From positions 1-20,840 of the forward strand of contig CAKSDF010000020.1 in NCBI GenBank assembly GCA_934444695.1: 20,840 nt of DNA. Direction: 5' to 3'. The notes below the pieces were generated by a model. That model was not told the DNA's origin and did not search any database. It saw only the letters and a program-made list of their open reading frames with translations. The DNA is from an uncultured Eubacteriales bacterium. Its GTDB lineage: Bacteria; Bacillota; Clostridia; Oscillospirales; Acutalibacteraceae. This document shows, in pieces, positions 6,012 to 13,750 of the stretch. Both the position numbers and the translations under genes were made by a program. Numbering within the stretch: the stretch's first letter is position 1; every line of letters begins with the position of its first letter.

Positions 6012-7796
6012 ATGCAAAACGTTGAAAATCTCTGCCTCGGTTGTATGAAGGACAACGGCGGAGCCGACACCTGCCCCTTCTGCGGCTATCACGACGATCA
6101 TCTTCAGACCGCCCCCTTTATGCCGCCAAAGGTTTGGCTTGAGGACAGATACCTTGTGGGAAAGCTCATTTCAAACGACGGAGAAGGCGCCACATACATT
6201 GGCTGGGACAACACTCTTCAGGCTCCCATATACATCCGCGAGTTTCTTCCCACCGAAATGATCGACCGCAAGATCGACGCCCTTCCCATTGATGTGAAGC
6301 CCCAGTTCAAGGCTTCCTATGACGCCCACCTCGGTGAGTTTCTTACCCTTTCGAGGGATCTCGGTAGAATGAGAGAGCTTCCCGCCCTCATTCCGGTTTA
6401 TGATATTTTCGAGGCAAACGGAACGGGCTACCGCATAAGCGAATACACCGAAAGCATAACCTTTGAGGATTTCCTTAAACGCAACGGAAACGTGCTTTCC
6501 TTCGAGCAGACCCGCCAGCTTCTTATGCCGGCGCTTGGCACCCTTTCGGCGCTGCACAACGCAGGCATCTTCCACGGGGGCATTTCGCCCAAAACCCTGC
6601 TGCTGACAAGGGAGGGAAAGATAAAGTTTTCTTGCTTTGCCGTCCCGGCTTTAAGAGACAAGAGAAGCGATCTGAGAACCGAGCTTTTCGCAGGATATTC
6701 GGCCATTGAGCAATATGGATTTGAGGGCAAAAAAGGTCCTCAGACCGACATTTATGCCTTTGCCGCCGTTATTTACAGAGCCCTTGTGGGCGGAGATCCG
6801 CCGGTTGCAACCGAGCGCGCCTCCAACGACAGTCTGACCATTCCCGCCGCCGTTACCCGTTCCATTCCCCGCCACGCCCTTGTGGCTCTGGCAAACGCCC
6901 TTCAGGTAATGCCGGCCGACCGCACATCTTCGGCAGAGGAGCTGAGAAACGAGTTTTCCTCCTCCGCTCCGGTCAGCACGATTATTGACGATAATGATGA
7001 CGACGGCACTGATCCCACAGCCGTCGAACAGCCCGAAAGCGAAAACGAAAAGGATTCCAAAGGCCGCGGCGTTACATACGCACTTATTGCAATGATAGTG
7101 ACCGTTGTTGTTCTTTGGTTGCTGTGGAATTTTGTTTTAAAAGATAAGCTTCCCGGGAATAGCGAAGAGCCCACTACTGAACCGTCGGTCATCAGCACCG
7201 ACACGGCGCTCAGCTATGTGGACTCGGGTATGACCCTTAAGGTTTCGGACATTACCGGCCTTAAATACACCGACGCCGTTTCAAAATACAGCAGCATATA
7301 CAATCTGACCATTTCGGAAAAGAAATACAGCACCAACTATGCTGCAGGCGAGATTATGGAACAGAGCGTTGATGCCGGCACCGAGTTCCCTGCCGACAAA
7401 AAGCAGGACATTTCGGTGGTCGTCAGCCTTGGTCCCTCCACCGCCACCATTCCCGATCTTTCGGGCAAATCCTATGAAGAAGCGGCGCTGCAGCTTGTTT
7501 CTCTCGGATTCTCCCCCGCAAACATCAGCAAGGTTGAGAAGTATTCCGACTCGGTTAAATACGGCAAGGTCATCGAGGTTGAACCTTCAAGCGGAACCAA
7601 GAATTACGACGTAAATATGCCCATAAAAATCTACGTCAGCAACACCCAGGAGTCCTCGGTTCCCGCTTCAAAGACTGCCGAAAGCAAAACCAACTCACGC
7701 GTTTCCAAGCCCGACACTTCAAAGGACAGCTCCGACACCACACAGGTCGACGATCCTGCCAACGGAGATAACGGCGGAGACGAGGATAACGATTAA
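6012..7796 (+). CDS. Zinc-ribbon, kinase-like (probable pseudokinase) membrane protein with two PASTA domains
   Basis: 594 aa. A zinc ribbon (Cys8, Cys11, Cys21, Cys24) precedes a Hanks-type Ser/Thr kinase fold (about 46-316), an acidic linker, one membrane span (about 355-376) and two extracellular PASTA domains (about 406-474 and 475-544), then a Ser/Thr/Asp tail. Fold elements are present: glycine-rich loop SNDGEGATY (54-62), TDIYAF (245-250) and Arg304 in the C-lobe. Catalytic residues are not. The ATP-anchoring Lys of VAIK is Arg76; HRDxxxxN reads HGGISPKT (188-195), losing the catalytic Asp and metal-binding Asn; DFG reads CFA (208-210). It is therefore unlikely to phosphorylate and may act as a PASTA-driven scaffold. 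AAGGAG lies 9 nt before the ATG. It follows yebC by 33 bp, probably one transcript. Confidence 0.88.
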   Translation: MQNVENLCLGCMKDNGGADTCPFCGYHDDHLQTAPFMPPKVWLEDRYLVGKLISNDGEGATYIGWDNTLQAPIYIREFLPTEMIDRKIDALPIDVKPQFKASYDAHLGEFLTLSRDLGRMRELPALIPVYDIFEANGTGYRISEYTESITFEDFLKRNGNVLSFEQTRQLLMPALGTLSALHNAGIFHGGISPKTLLLTREGKIKFSCFAVPALRDKRSDLRTELFAGYSAIEQYGFEGKKGPQTDIYAFAAVIYRALVGGDPPVATERASNDSLTIPAAVTRSIPRHALVALANALQVMPADRTSSAEELRNEFSSSAPVSTIIDDNDDDGTDPTAVEQPESENEKDSKGRGVTYALIAMIVTVVVLWLLWNFVLKDKLPGNSEEPTTEPSVISTDTALSYVDSGMTLKVSDITGLKYTDAVSKYSSIYNLTISEKKYSTNYAAGEIMEQSVDAGTEFPADKKQDISVVVSLGPSTATIPDLSGKSYEEAALQLVSLGFSPANISKVEKYSDSVKYGKVIEVEPSSGTKNYDVNMPIKIYVSNTQESSVPASKTAESKTNSRVSKPDTSKDSSDTTQVDDPANGDNGGDEDND

Positions 7797-7870
7797 GAGC
7801 CCCGCAGACAAATATCTGCCGATAAAAAATCACGAATAGAGGCTGTTTATAGGCGGCCGTCGTAAAAACA

Positions 7871-8782
7871 ATGGACAATTTGAATTTTTCAGCTTTAAAA
7901 AATGAACCTTGTTTTGCCTGCCCGAGACGGTGTGGGGTTTCCCGCCTGTCCCGGGCAGGTTTTTGCGGTGTTTCGGAAACCCCCGTCGTGGCCAAGGTTA
8001 TGACCCACTTTTGGGAAGAGCCCTGCATCAGCGGGGAAAAAGGCTCGGGAGCGATATTTTTCTCGGGCTGTAATTTGCGATGCGTTTTTTGCCAAAACAA
8101 AAAAATCAGCCGGGAAGGTTTCGGCCGGGAAATATCGGTAGACGAGCTTTCTGAAATATTTGAGAAGCTGGACAAAAGCGGGGTAAACAACATCAATCTT
8201 GTCACTCCCACCCATTTTTCTTCTGCAATTTCAGAAGCACTGTCGCTTTACCGTCCGTCGGTTCCCGTCGTTTACAATTGCGGAGGGTATGAATCGGTCC
8301 ATACTCTTAAAACATTGGAGGGTAAGGTTCAGATATACCTTCCTGATTTTAAATACTCCGACCCTTCCCTTTCTTTGACCCTTTCGGCCGCAAAGGATTA
8401 TCCGCAAACCGCCCTTTCGGCCTTAAAGGAAATGTACCGTCAGGTCGGCCCTTGCAAATTCGGCGAGGACGGTATGCTGAAATCGGGAATGATAGTCCGG
8501 CATCTTGTGCTTCCCGGGCATCTTGAAAATTCCTACGGGGTCATTGACCTTTTTGCAGAAACCTTTGAAAAGGGCACGGTGCTTTTCAGTCTTATGAGCC
8601 AATATACACCGCCGCGAGACAAATCTCTCCCCTTTAAGGAGCTTAATCGGCGGCTTACCACCCTTGAATACAACAGGGTATATGATTATATGATCAAAAA
8701 AGGCGTCGATTACGGCTTTTGCCAGGAAAGATGCTCGGCCAAAGAAGAATACACCCCCGATTTCGACCTTTCGGGATTTTAA
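7871..8782 (+). CDS. PflX-like radical SAM protein
   Basis: 303 aa Fe-S protein related to pyruvate formate-lyase activating enzymes (the PflX/COG1313 type, function not established). The radical SAM cluster motif is CNLRCVFC (Cys67, Cys71, Cys74). An N-terminal Cys set, Cys14-x2-Cys17-x3-Cys21 plus Cys32, probably binds another metal centre, as is usual for this branch. Later family patches are NLVTPTHF, YNCGGYES, DFKY and LPGHLENS. No ribosome binding site is evident before the ATG at 7871, but a TAG stop at 7850 leaves no other upstream start. It follows the pseudokinase by 74 bp; no obvious glycyl radical partner is in the window. Confidence 0.88.
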   Translation: MDNLNFSALKNEPCFACPRRCGVSRLSRAGFCGVSETPVVAKVMTHFWEEPCISGEKGSGAIFFSGCNLRCVFCQNKKISREGFGREISVDELSEIFEKLDKSGVNNINLVTPTHFSSAISEALSLYRPSVPVVYNCGGYESVHTLKTLEGKVQIYLPDFKYSDPSLSLTLSAAKDYPQTALSALKEMYRQVGPCKFGEDGMLKSGMIVRHLVLPGHLENSYGVIDLFAETFEKGTVLFSLMSQYTPPRDKSLPFKELNRRLTTLEYNRVYDYMIKKGVDYGFCQERCSAKEEYTPDFDLSGF

Positions 8783-8824
8783 CCGCTGCTTTTACCCCGC
8801 CGTCGGCCGTCCCTGCACACCGCC

Positions 8825-8930
8825 CCGCACATTACCACTGCTCTGCACATTACCTCCGCCCTGCAAAAGCAACGCCGCAAATGTACCGCAACGTGCCGCA
8901 ACCGCAACTTACCGTAACTGTACCGCAAAC
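8825..8930. repeat. Degenerate short repeats (GCACATTACC, TACCGCAAC)
   Basis: GCACATTACC occurs twice (from 8827 and 8844), and variants of TACCGCAAC/ACCGTAACTG recur from 8884 to 8929. They look like a decayed simple repeat array directly in front of the 22-bp tandem repeat. Confidence 0.45.
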
Positions 8931-8992
8931 GACAGGTTTCAGGCCACACAATGACAGGTTTCAGACCACACTATGACAGGTTTCAGACCGAC
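8931..8992. repeat. 22-bp direct tandem repeat, nearly three units
   Basis: Units start at 8931, 8953 and 8975, each opening GACAGGTTTCAG; the first two continue with (G/A)CCACAC(A/T)AT. The third loses identity after CAGACC. The period is exactly 22 bp. There is no spacer of unrelated sequence, so it is not a CRISPR. Confidence 0.75.
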
Positions 8993-9017
8993 CGCCGGGA
9001 CAGTATCGCAGCCCACC

Positions 9018-9159
9018 CGCTGAGGCTATCCCGGCTCTGCCGAGATCGGAGGGCGCAATGATCTGTAAGCTTGTCGAAAAAGGGCGGTTTCGTTAAATTG
9101 CGATTCCCGGATGCCCTCATCGGCCGCCCTCCTGTCAGCTTGCGCTGACCGCCTCAGCG
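9018..9159. repeat. Palindromic interspersed element, copy A (142 bp)
   Basis: Ends are CGCTGAGGC (9018-9026) and GCCTCAGCG (9151-9159). Inside the left end is a stem TCCCGGC/GCCGAGA, then GGAGGG; inside the right end CCCTCC and a stem GTCAGC/GCTGAC (9134-9139 with 9144-9149). Copies B and C below share this plan. The whole element could fold into a cruciform or a long RNA with two side hairpins. Confidence 0.8.
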
Positions 9160-9298
9160 TATCTCAGCCGGGCTTTTATCTTTACCCGCTTTTACACTCG
9201 CATGGCATCACGATGGATTTTTCTTTTGACAGAAGAATCCGTCGCTTTTTTATTTCTTTCGGCATTTTGCGGAATTAAAAATCTTTTGTTCTAAAATG

Positions 9299-9327
9299 TT
9301 GACAAGCAAAAATCGTAGTGGTATTAT
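9299..9327 (+). promoter_or_regulatory. Promoter of the first SipW-type gene
   Basis: TTGACA (9299-9304), a 17-nt spacer and TATTAT (9322-9327) form a near-consensus sigma-A promoter. A 55-nt leader follows, with an AT-rich stretch ending in AGGAGG. Downstream of the -10 the leader has TGCAATT and ATTGC(A/G)A..TTTAAA motifs that are shared with the second paralogue. Confidence 0.8.
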
Positions 9328-9388
9328 GTAAAATGCAATTATAATATGTCGTTTATATTGCGATTTAAATTTTTAGGAGGAAACGAAA

Positions 9389-10663
9389 ATGAACAGCAAA
9401 AACACCAAAAGAGCACTGCTCACAAGCGTACTTGCTTTAGTCGTTTGTCTTGCGATGCTGGTAGGCTCGACCTTCGCCTGGTTCACCGATACCGCCACCA
9501 CCGGCGTTAACAAAATCGTATCCGGCAACCTTAAGGTCGGTTTTGAGTATTGGAACGGCACAAAATATGCCGATGCCACAAATGTCAGCCTCTTCTCTGA
9601 GGACACCAAGTGGGAGCCCGGCCACACCGAGGTCGTTTACCTCAAGATTTCCAACCTTGGTTCTCTGGCTCTTAAATACCGCCTCCGCACCTTCGATACC
9701 TTTGAGTATCAGTATGCACTCAACAGCAATGGCGAGCAGATACTTCTTTCCAAGTATCTTGAGATCGGCGTAGCCGAGGGCGTTAATGCCGCAGAAGGCA
9801 CCTTTGCAAGCCGCGACGAGGCCGTTAAAGCCGCAGCCGGCAATATGGTCGACTATGCAAGCTACACCAAGGACAGCACCATCCTTGCGGGCGAAGATGC
9901 CGATTACATCGCACTTGTTGTACGTATGCCCGAGACGGTAGGCAATGAAGCCAACTGGGATTCCACCGTCAGAGGAAGCTACGGTGCACCCTGGATCCGC
10001 TTCTCCCTTGCTCTCACCGCTACCCAGGCAAGCAGCGAGTCGGACAGCTTTGACAACAAATATGATGAGAAGGTTCCCTATCCCGTTGCAGGTAAAGACG
10101 CTCAGGGTACCGGCACCGCTTTGTATGAGGAACTTGAAAATTACAATCCCTCCATCCTGCTCGGCGCCGACGCCGACCGTTCCTTCGGCTGGTTTGTAAG
10201 ATATAAAACCACCATCAACCTCAACGGTCAGAAAATGACCTCCACAGGCAATCAGTCGGTTATTGATGTTACCGCTAACGGCGATCTCACCATTACCGGC
10301 AACGGCACCGTTGATGCCACCGGCGGCATCGATAACATCACAGCCGTAACCGTTGACCACGGCGGAAAGCTGACCATCGAAGGCGGCACCTTCCTCGGCA
10401 AAGACGGCAACGCTTGCATTTATAATATGAGCGGCACCATAGAGATCAAGGGCGGCACCTTTAAGAGCAATAATTATGACTTCACCCTTAACTGTGAGGA
10501 CAACGCATATAAAAACGGTTCCGCAAAGATAGTAGTTAAGGGCGGAAGGTTCTATAAGTACGATCCTTCCAACAGCAAGTCCGAAAATCCTGTGGCAAAC
10601 TTTGTTGCCGACGGTTATAAGGTGGTTCAGGACGGCGACTGGTATGAAGTCGTTGCCGCATAA
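9389..10663 (+). CDS. SipW-type signal peptide protein with beta-helix-like C-terminus (TasA/camelysin-like), paralogue 1
   Basis: 424 aa predicted secreted or cell-surface protein. The N-terminus has the SipW-dependent pattern: basic start, hydrophobic core LLTSVLALVVCLAMLVGS, then TFAWFTDTATTGVNKIVSGNLKV, as in TasA and camelysin proteins that form matrix fibres or act as surface proteins. Residues about 50-225 are the variable exported domain. About 270-390 is a run of GGTF/GGKLTIEGG repeats (VDHGGKLTIEGGTFLG, GTIEIKGGTFKS, KIVVKGGRFY) suggesting a right-handed beta-helix. It ends in GYKVVQDGDWYEVVAA, shared with paralogue 2. AGGAGG lies 8 nt before the ATG. No SipW peptidase gene is in the window. 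Its own promoter and terminator flank it. Confidence 0.85.
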   Translation: MNSKNTKRALLTSVLALVVCLAMLVGSTFAWFTDTATTGVNKIVSGNLKVGFEYWNGTKYADATNVSLFSEDTKWEPGHTEVVYLKISNLGSLALKYRLRTFDTFEYQYALNSNGEQILLSKYLEIGVAEGVNAAEGTFASRDEAVKAAAGNMVDYASYTKDSTILAGEDADYIALVVRMPETVGNEANWDSTVRGSYGAPWIRFSLALTATQASSESDSFDNKYDEKVPYPVAGKDAQGTGTALYEELENYNPSILLGADADRSFGWFVRYKTTINLNGQKMTSTGNQSVIDVTANGDLTITGNGTVDATGGIDNITAVTVDHGGKLTIEGGTFLGKDGNACIYNMSGTIEIKGGTFKSNNYDFTLNCEDNAYKNGSAKIVVKGGRFYKYDPSNSKSENPVANFVADGYKVVQDGDWYEVVAA

Positions 10664-10708
10664 TCGGGTTTAACACACCTTTTTAGGCAATACTCAAACA
10701 AACAACCG

Positions 10709-10744
10709 CAAGGGAGATGAGCTTTCGTCTCCCTTGTTTTTTTT
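10709..10744 (+). terminator. Intrinsic terminator after SipW-type paralogue 1
   Basis: CAAGGGAGA (10709-10717) pairs with TCTCCCTTG (10728-10736), extended by inner pairs around a short loop, followed by eight T. A textbook Rho-independent terminator 46 bp after the stop codon. Confidence 0.93.
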
Positions 10745-10750
10745 GAAAAT

Positions 10751-10804
10751 GGCGGCAGCAAGCATACCCTTTTTCTTTTTATTTAACAAAATCCCGCTGC
10801 CGCC
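10751..10804. repeat. 9-bp inverted repeat between the two SipW-type genes
   Basis: GGCGGCAGC (10751-10759) and GCTGCCGCC (10796-10804) are perfectly complementary, separated by 36 T/A-rich bases. It lies after the terminator and before the promoter of paralogue 2. Role unknown. Confidence 0.5.
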
Positions 10805-10870
10805 GACAGGCAATGCAGGCCATGTGAAATTTCGACAAAAAATCTTTTCATTTTTTGGTTAAAAACGGCA

Positions 10871-10899
10871 TTGACAATTGCTTTTTGCGGTGATATTAT
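10871..10899 (+). promoter_or_regulatory. Promoter of the second SipW-type gene
   Basis: TTGACA (10871-10876), a 17-nt spacer and TATTAT (10894-10899): the same hexamers and spacing as the promoter of paralogue 1. The leader again has TGCAATTG near the start site and ATTGCAAATTTAAA before AGGAGG, so the pair is likely co-regulated though separately transcribed. Confidence 0.8.
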
Positions 10900-10963
10900 T
10901 TAGATTGCAATTGTATCAGTAATCTTAATTGCAAATTTAAAAATATTCAGGAGGAAAGCAACA

Positions 10964-12169
10964 ATGAACAGCAAAAATACCAAAAGAGCACTGCTCACAA
11001 GCGTACTTGCTTTAGTCGTTTGTCTTGCAATGCTTGTAGGCTCGACCTTTGCATGGTTCACCGATACCGCCACCACCGGCGTTAACAAAATCGTATCCGG
11101 CAACCTGGATGTCAAGCTTATGTACAGTAAAGACGGCGTAGAATGGGCCGAGGCCAACAAGGACACTCCCCTTTTCGACGACAACGCCCTTTGGGAGCCC
11201 GGTTATACCCAGTATGTTTACCTCAAAATCGTAAACAACGGCAGCCTCGCTCTTAAATATTCCACCGAATTTGCCCACAATTACAGAGAAACTCCGGGCA
11301 AAAATGTTCTCGGAGACAAGTTCTCTTTAGGCGACTATCTTAAGATAGGTCTTGCAAATGATGTTACTCCCTTTGAAAACCGTCAGCAGGCTTGGGACGC
11401 CATTTCGGCAGTTGAAAAGCCTCTTACAAAGGGTGTTCAGCTGACCGACGGCTGGTCGGTACTTAATGGCGGAGAGTCCACCCCCGTTATGGCAGTGGTC
11501 ATCTATATGCCCACCACAGTCGGCAACGAAGCCAATGCCAAGAGCAATGGCTGGACCGCAAAGATCTATGATCTCGGACTTGAGGTTTATGCAACCCAGG
11601 CTACCGTTGAAAGCGACAGCTTCAACAATCTGTATGACGAGAAGGCAGCTACCTATATCGGCCGTCTTACCACCAGCGCAGCCGACCGCATTATCGATCA
11701 GAACACTCAGGGTTCCGGTAAAGACGGCACCATTGAAGTCCTCGGCGGCAAAACCACCATTAATGCCGATGTATATTCCGAATATGAAGAGTTTGAGACC
11801 CTGCAAAACGGCGAATGGGTGCTTTGGCACGAGGCAGTTGCCGTTTGGGCCGGCAAAACAAGTACTGTTGTTATCAACGGCGGCGACTTCAGACAGGTAG
11901 GCGTTCCCGCAGATCACGACGATCACTTTGATCTCATCTACGCCGACGGCAGTGCTCAAATCGAGATCAACGGCGGTACCTTTAAGTGCGTAACTCCTAA
12001 GTGGACACTTAACTGCCTTGACGGCAGCGGCGCCAAGATCACCGTTAAGGGCGGAAGATTCTATCAGTTCGATCCTTCAAACGCCACCACCGGCGAGGAC
12101 GAGATTATCGTTCCCGACGGATACAAGGTTGTTCAGGACGGCGACTGGTACGAGGTCGTTGCCGCATAA
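10964..12169 (+). CDS. SipW-type signal peptide protein with beta-helix-like C-terminus (TasA/camelysin-like), paralogue 2
   Basis: 401 aa. The first 48 residues are identical to paralogue 1; over those 144 nt the genes differ at six positions, all synonymous. After residue 48 (SGNL) the sequences diverge sharply: this protein has its own middle domain (about 49-225). They converge again in the C-terminal repeats (GKTSTVVINGGDFRQ, AQIEINGGTFKC, KITVKGGRFYQFDPSN) and end in the same DGYKVVQDGDWYEVVAA. The shared ends suggest a common export signal and a common cell-surface or assembly tail around a variable passenger. AGGAGG precedes the ATG. Function is inferred from family resemblance only. 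Confidence 0.85.
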   Translation: MNSKNTKRALLTSVLALVVCLAMLVGSTFAWFTDTATTGVNKIVSGNLDVKLMYSKDGVEWAEANKDTPLFDDNALWEPGYTQYVYLKIVNNGSLALKYSTEFAHNYRETPGKNVLGDKFSLGDYLKIGLANDVTPFENRQQAWDAISAVEKPLTKGVQLTDGWSVLNGGESTPVMAVVIYMPTTVGNEANAKSNGWTAKIYDLGLEVYATQATVESDSFNNLYDEKAATYIGRLTTSAADRIIDQNTQGSGKDGTIEVLGGKTTINADVYSEYEEFETLQNGEWVLWHEAVAVWAGKTSTVVINGGDFRQVGVPADHDDHFDLIYADGSAQIEINGGTFKCVTPKWTLNCLDGSGAKITVKGGRFYQFDPSNATTGEDEIIVPDGYKVVQDGDWYEVVAA

Positions 12170-12195
12170 CAAAGCGCAATAGCGAAAGATAAATC

Positions 12196-12229
12196 AGGAG
12201 GTCGGAAGAAATTCCGGCCTTCTTTTTTT
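12196..12229 (+). terminator. Intrinsic terminator after SipW-type paralogue 2
   Basis: AGGTCGGAA (12199-12207) pairs with TTCCGGCCT (12212-12220) with one G-T pair, extended outward to 12196, followed by TTTTTTT. It lies 27 bp after the stop codon. Confidence 0.88.
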
Positions 12230-12303
12230 AAGGTAAAGCATAAGATCGGCCGTATGTAACCTGTATTTCAATGTCAAAATGGGCGGCGGTGCAAGGCTGC
12301 AGG

Positions 12304-12444
12304 CGCTGAGGCGGTCAGCGCAGCTGACACGGAGGGAGGCACCGATGAAAAGGTGAGCGCGGCATTTAAAAACAGCTTTGTTTTATAGGTAAGGCTGCGG
12401 ATTTTCGCTCCCTCCGTTCTCGGCCGTGCCGAGACGCCTCAGCG
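12304..12444. repeat. Palindromic interspersed element, copy B (141 bp)
   Basis: Inverted relative to copies A and C. Ends are CGCTGAGGC (12304-12312) and GCCTCAGCG (12436-12444). The left stem is GTCAGC/GCTGAC (12314-12319 with 12323-12328), then GGAGGG; the right part is CCCTCC and a stem TCTCGGC/GCCGAGA (12418-12424 with 12428-12434). The core shares TCATCGG and TTAAAT positions with copy A when reversed. It sits between the convergent SipW-type and WYL genes. Confidence 0.8.
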
Positions 12445-12481
12445 GTAGGACGGGATAGGCTTTCGGCAGTGATGCAGGGCG

Positions 12482-12521
12482 CCAAAAAGCCGCCGCAGCC
12501 CTCGATGGGCTGCGGCGGCTT
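12482..12521 (-). terminator. Long perfect hairpin, likely terminator of the WYL gene
   Basis: AAGCCGCCGCAGCCC (12487-12501) and its perfect complement (12507-12521) form a 15-bp stem with a 5-nt loop. Read on the minus strand the stem ends in CTTTTTGG, a short T-run. It lies about 98 bp past the WYL regulator stop; on the plus strand there is no T-run. Confidence 0.65.
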
Positions 12522-12618
12522 AGCGTTTATGCGTTTGGTTTATTTAATTGTGTCAACGTGTTGTTTAGCTTTTCTTTTAAAAACACGTTTCGTGAAAGGT
12601 TTTATAAAGATTAACCCT

Positions 12619-13629
12619 TTATTGTTCCTTGTCGGCATATAAATTATATATTTTTTCGATCGCTTGCTTTACCGATTCCCTAAGTTCTGCCGGGCGGAGC
12701 ACCTCCACCGCGTCGCCGAAGGAAATAATATCGGCCACAAGGCCTTCGCTCTGGGCCACCCTTACCTTAAAGGAAAACCAATTCTCATCTGCGGGACGTA
12801 TACGTATATCGTCGCCGAATCGGTCAAACATCTGCTCGAGCATCTCGTTTTTGCATTTTATCTCCACCGTCTCGGTCTTTCCGCCGAAGGCGTTGGATAT
12901 TTTGCGGGCATAGTCGGCCACGTCAAAGGTGTTTTTATATTCCGACACCTCCTCAAAGCTGCGGGCAGGGCGGTTTGTTATCTCGGCCGATTTTATGCGG
13001 TCAAGGCGTAGGTGCATAAGGTTGTCGTACTTTTCGTTGTTGCCGATGAGATAATACCTGTCGTCCTCCCACAAAAGGGCGTATGGACTGACGGTAAATT
13101 CCTTGGACTCGGTTATGACCTTACCCTTTTCCCCTGCCTTGCGGCGGCGATAGGTGCAGTGTATCTTTTTCTTTGCGGCAATGGCCCGCTGAATTTTGTC
13201 AATGTTATAGTATATTTCTTCGTTTTTTTCCTTTTTGCGGTTTTCGATAAAGAGCTGACTCTTGATTTCGGCCCCCTGGCTTTCGCTGAGGCTCCTGCAG
13301 AGGTTTTCGACCAGCTCGCGGCTCTTTTGTCCGGTAATAAATTCGGCCGAAAGCACGGCATCACAGAGCAGGCGTATTTCCACCGGATCCCAGTCCCGGG
13401 AGACAAGATAGAATCCGCTTTTTGTCGAACGGGTTTTTAAAATATCCATTCCGAAATCGGAAAGCTCCCTTATATCGGCGCAAACCGACTTTCTCTCGGC
13501 CGATATGCCCCTTTTCTGAAGCTCGGCCACGATTTCCTCGGCCATAAGAGGGTGATATTCGTCGGTCTTTTTCATTAAAATGTCGGCTATGCAAAGCAGC
13601 TTTTGCTTGGGGGATGATCTTTCGGCCAT
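12619..13629 (-). CDS. WYL-domain helix-turn-helix transcriptional regulator
   Basis: 336 aa. The N-terminus (1-75; MAERSSPKQKLLCIADIL ... ERKSVCADIRELSDFGMDI) is a DeoR/HTH_11-type DNA-binding domain. A WYL domain follows from about 145 (KKKIHCTYRRR ... FTVSPYALLWEDDRYYLIGN ... HLRLDRI), a likely ligand or nucleic-acid binding module, and a C-terminal extension (WCX). WYL regulators control DNA-damage, defence or metabolic genes; none of those lies next door. The start at 13629 is chosen because AGGAGG stands 7 nt upstream; a longer frame to 13761 adds 44 residues unlike the family and runs into a palindrome. Confidence 0.9.
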   Translation of the reverse strand: MAERSSPKQKLLCIADILMKKTDEYHPLMAEEIVAELQKRGISAERKSVCADIRELSDFGMDILKTRSTKSGFYLVSRDWDPVEIRLLCDAVLSAEFITGQKSRELVENLCRSLSESQGAEIKSQLFIENRKKEKNEEIYYNIDKIQRAIAAKKKIHCTYRRRKAGEKGKVITESKEFTVSPYALLWEDDRYYLIGNNEKYDNLMHLRLDRIKSAEITNRPARSFEEVSEYKNTFDVADYARKISNAFGGKTETVEIKCKNEMLEQMFDRFGDDIRIRPADENWFSFKVRVAQSEGLVADIISFGDAVEVLRPAELRESVKQAIEKIYNLYADKEQ

Positions 13630-13750
13630 ATCTATACCTCCTGAAAATGATTTAACAAAGGGAAGCGAAAGTGACGCGGGTAATTTGAAAAAACGATCTG
13701 CGGCAACAAAACAGATCAAACAATTCAAAACAAACCGATGTAACACAAGA

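Larger units (their letters stand above)
8783..9388. other. Intergenic region with tandem repeats and palindromic element
   Basis: No gene is credible across these 606 bp. From left to right it holds degenerate CCGCA/TTACC-rich repeats (8815-8930), a 22-bp tandem repeat (8931-8990), a 142-bp palindromic element (9018-9159) and the promoter and leader of the first SipW-type gene (9299-9388). I saw no clean terminator after the radical SAM gene; the palindromic element may serve. Confidence 0.5.

Noticed and set aside
5250..6101. 283-codon open frame on the minus strand
   Set aside because: It is antisense to yebC and the pseudokinase gene, is rich in Val/Gly as expected for a shadow frame, and lacks family motifs and a ribosome binding site.
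8931..8992. CRISPR array
   Set aside because: The units are directly tandem with no unrelated spacers, only about three copies, and no cas genes are near.
9437..10360. 307-codon minus-strand frame
   Set aside because: It lies wholly antisense to the first SipW-type gene, which has promoter, ribosome site and terminator; the frame is a codon-bias shadow.
12482..12521. Plus-strand terminator
   Set aside because: The hairpin has no T-run after it on the plus strand, while a better terminator (12196-12229) already follows the SipW-type gene; assigned to the minus strand instead.
13280..13300. Fourth copy of the CGCTGAGGC repeat end
   Set aside because: The motif is inside the WYL coding sequence and lacks the hairpins and matching right end.
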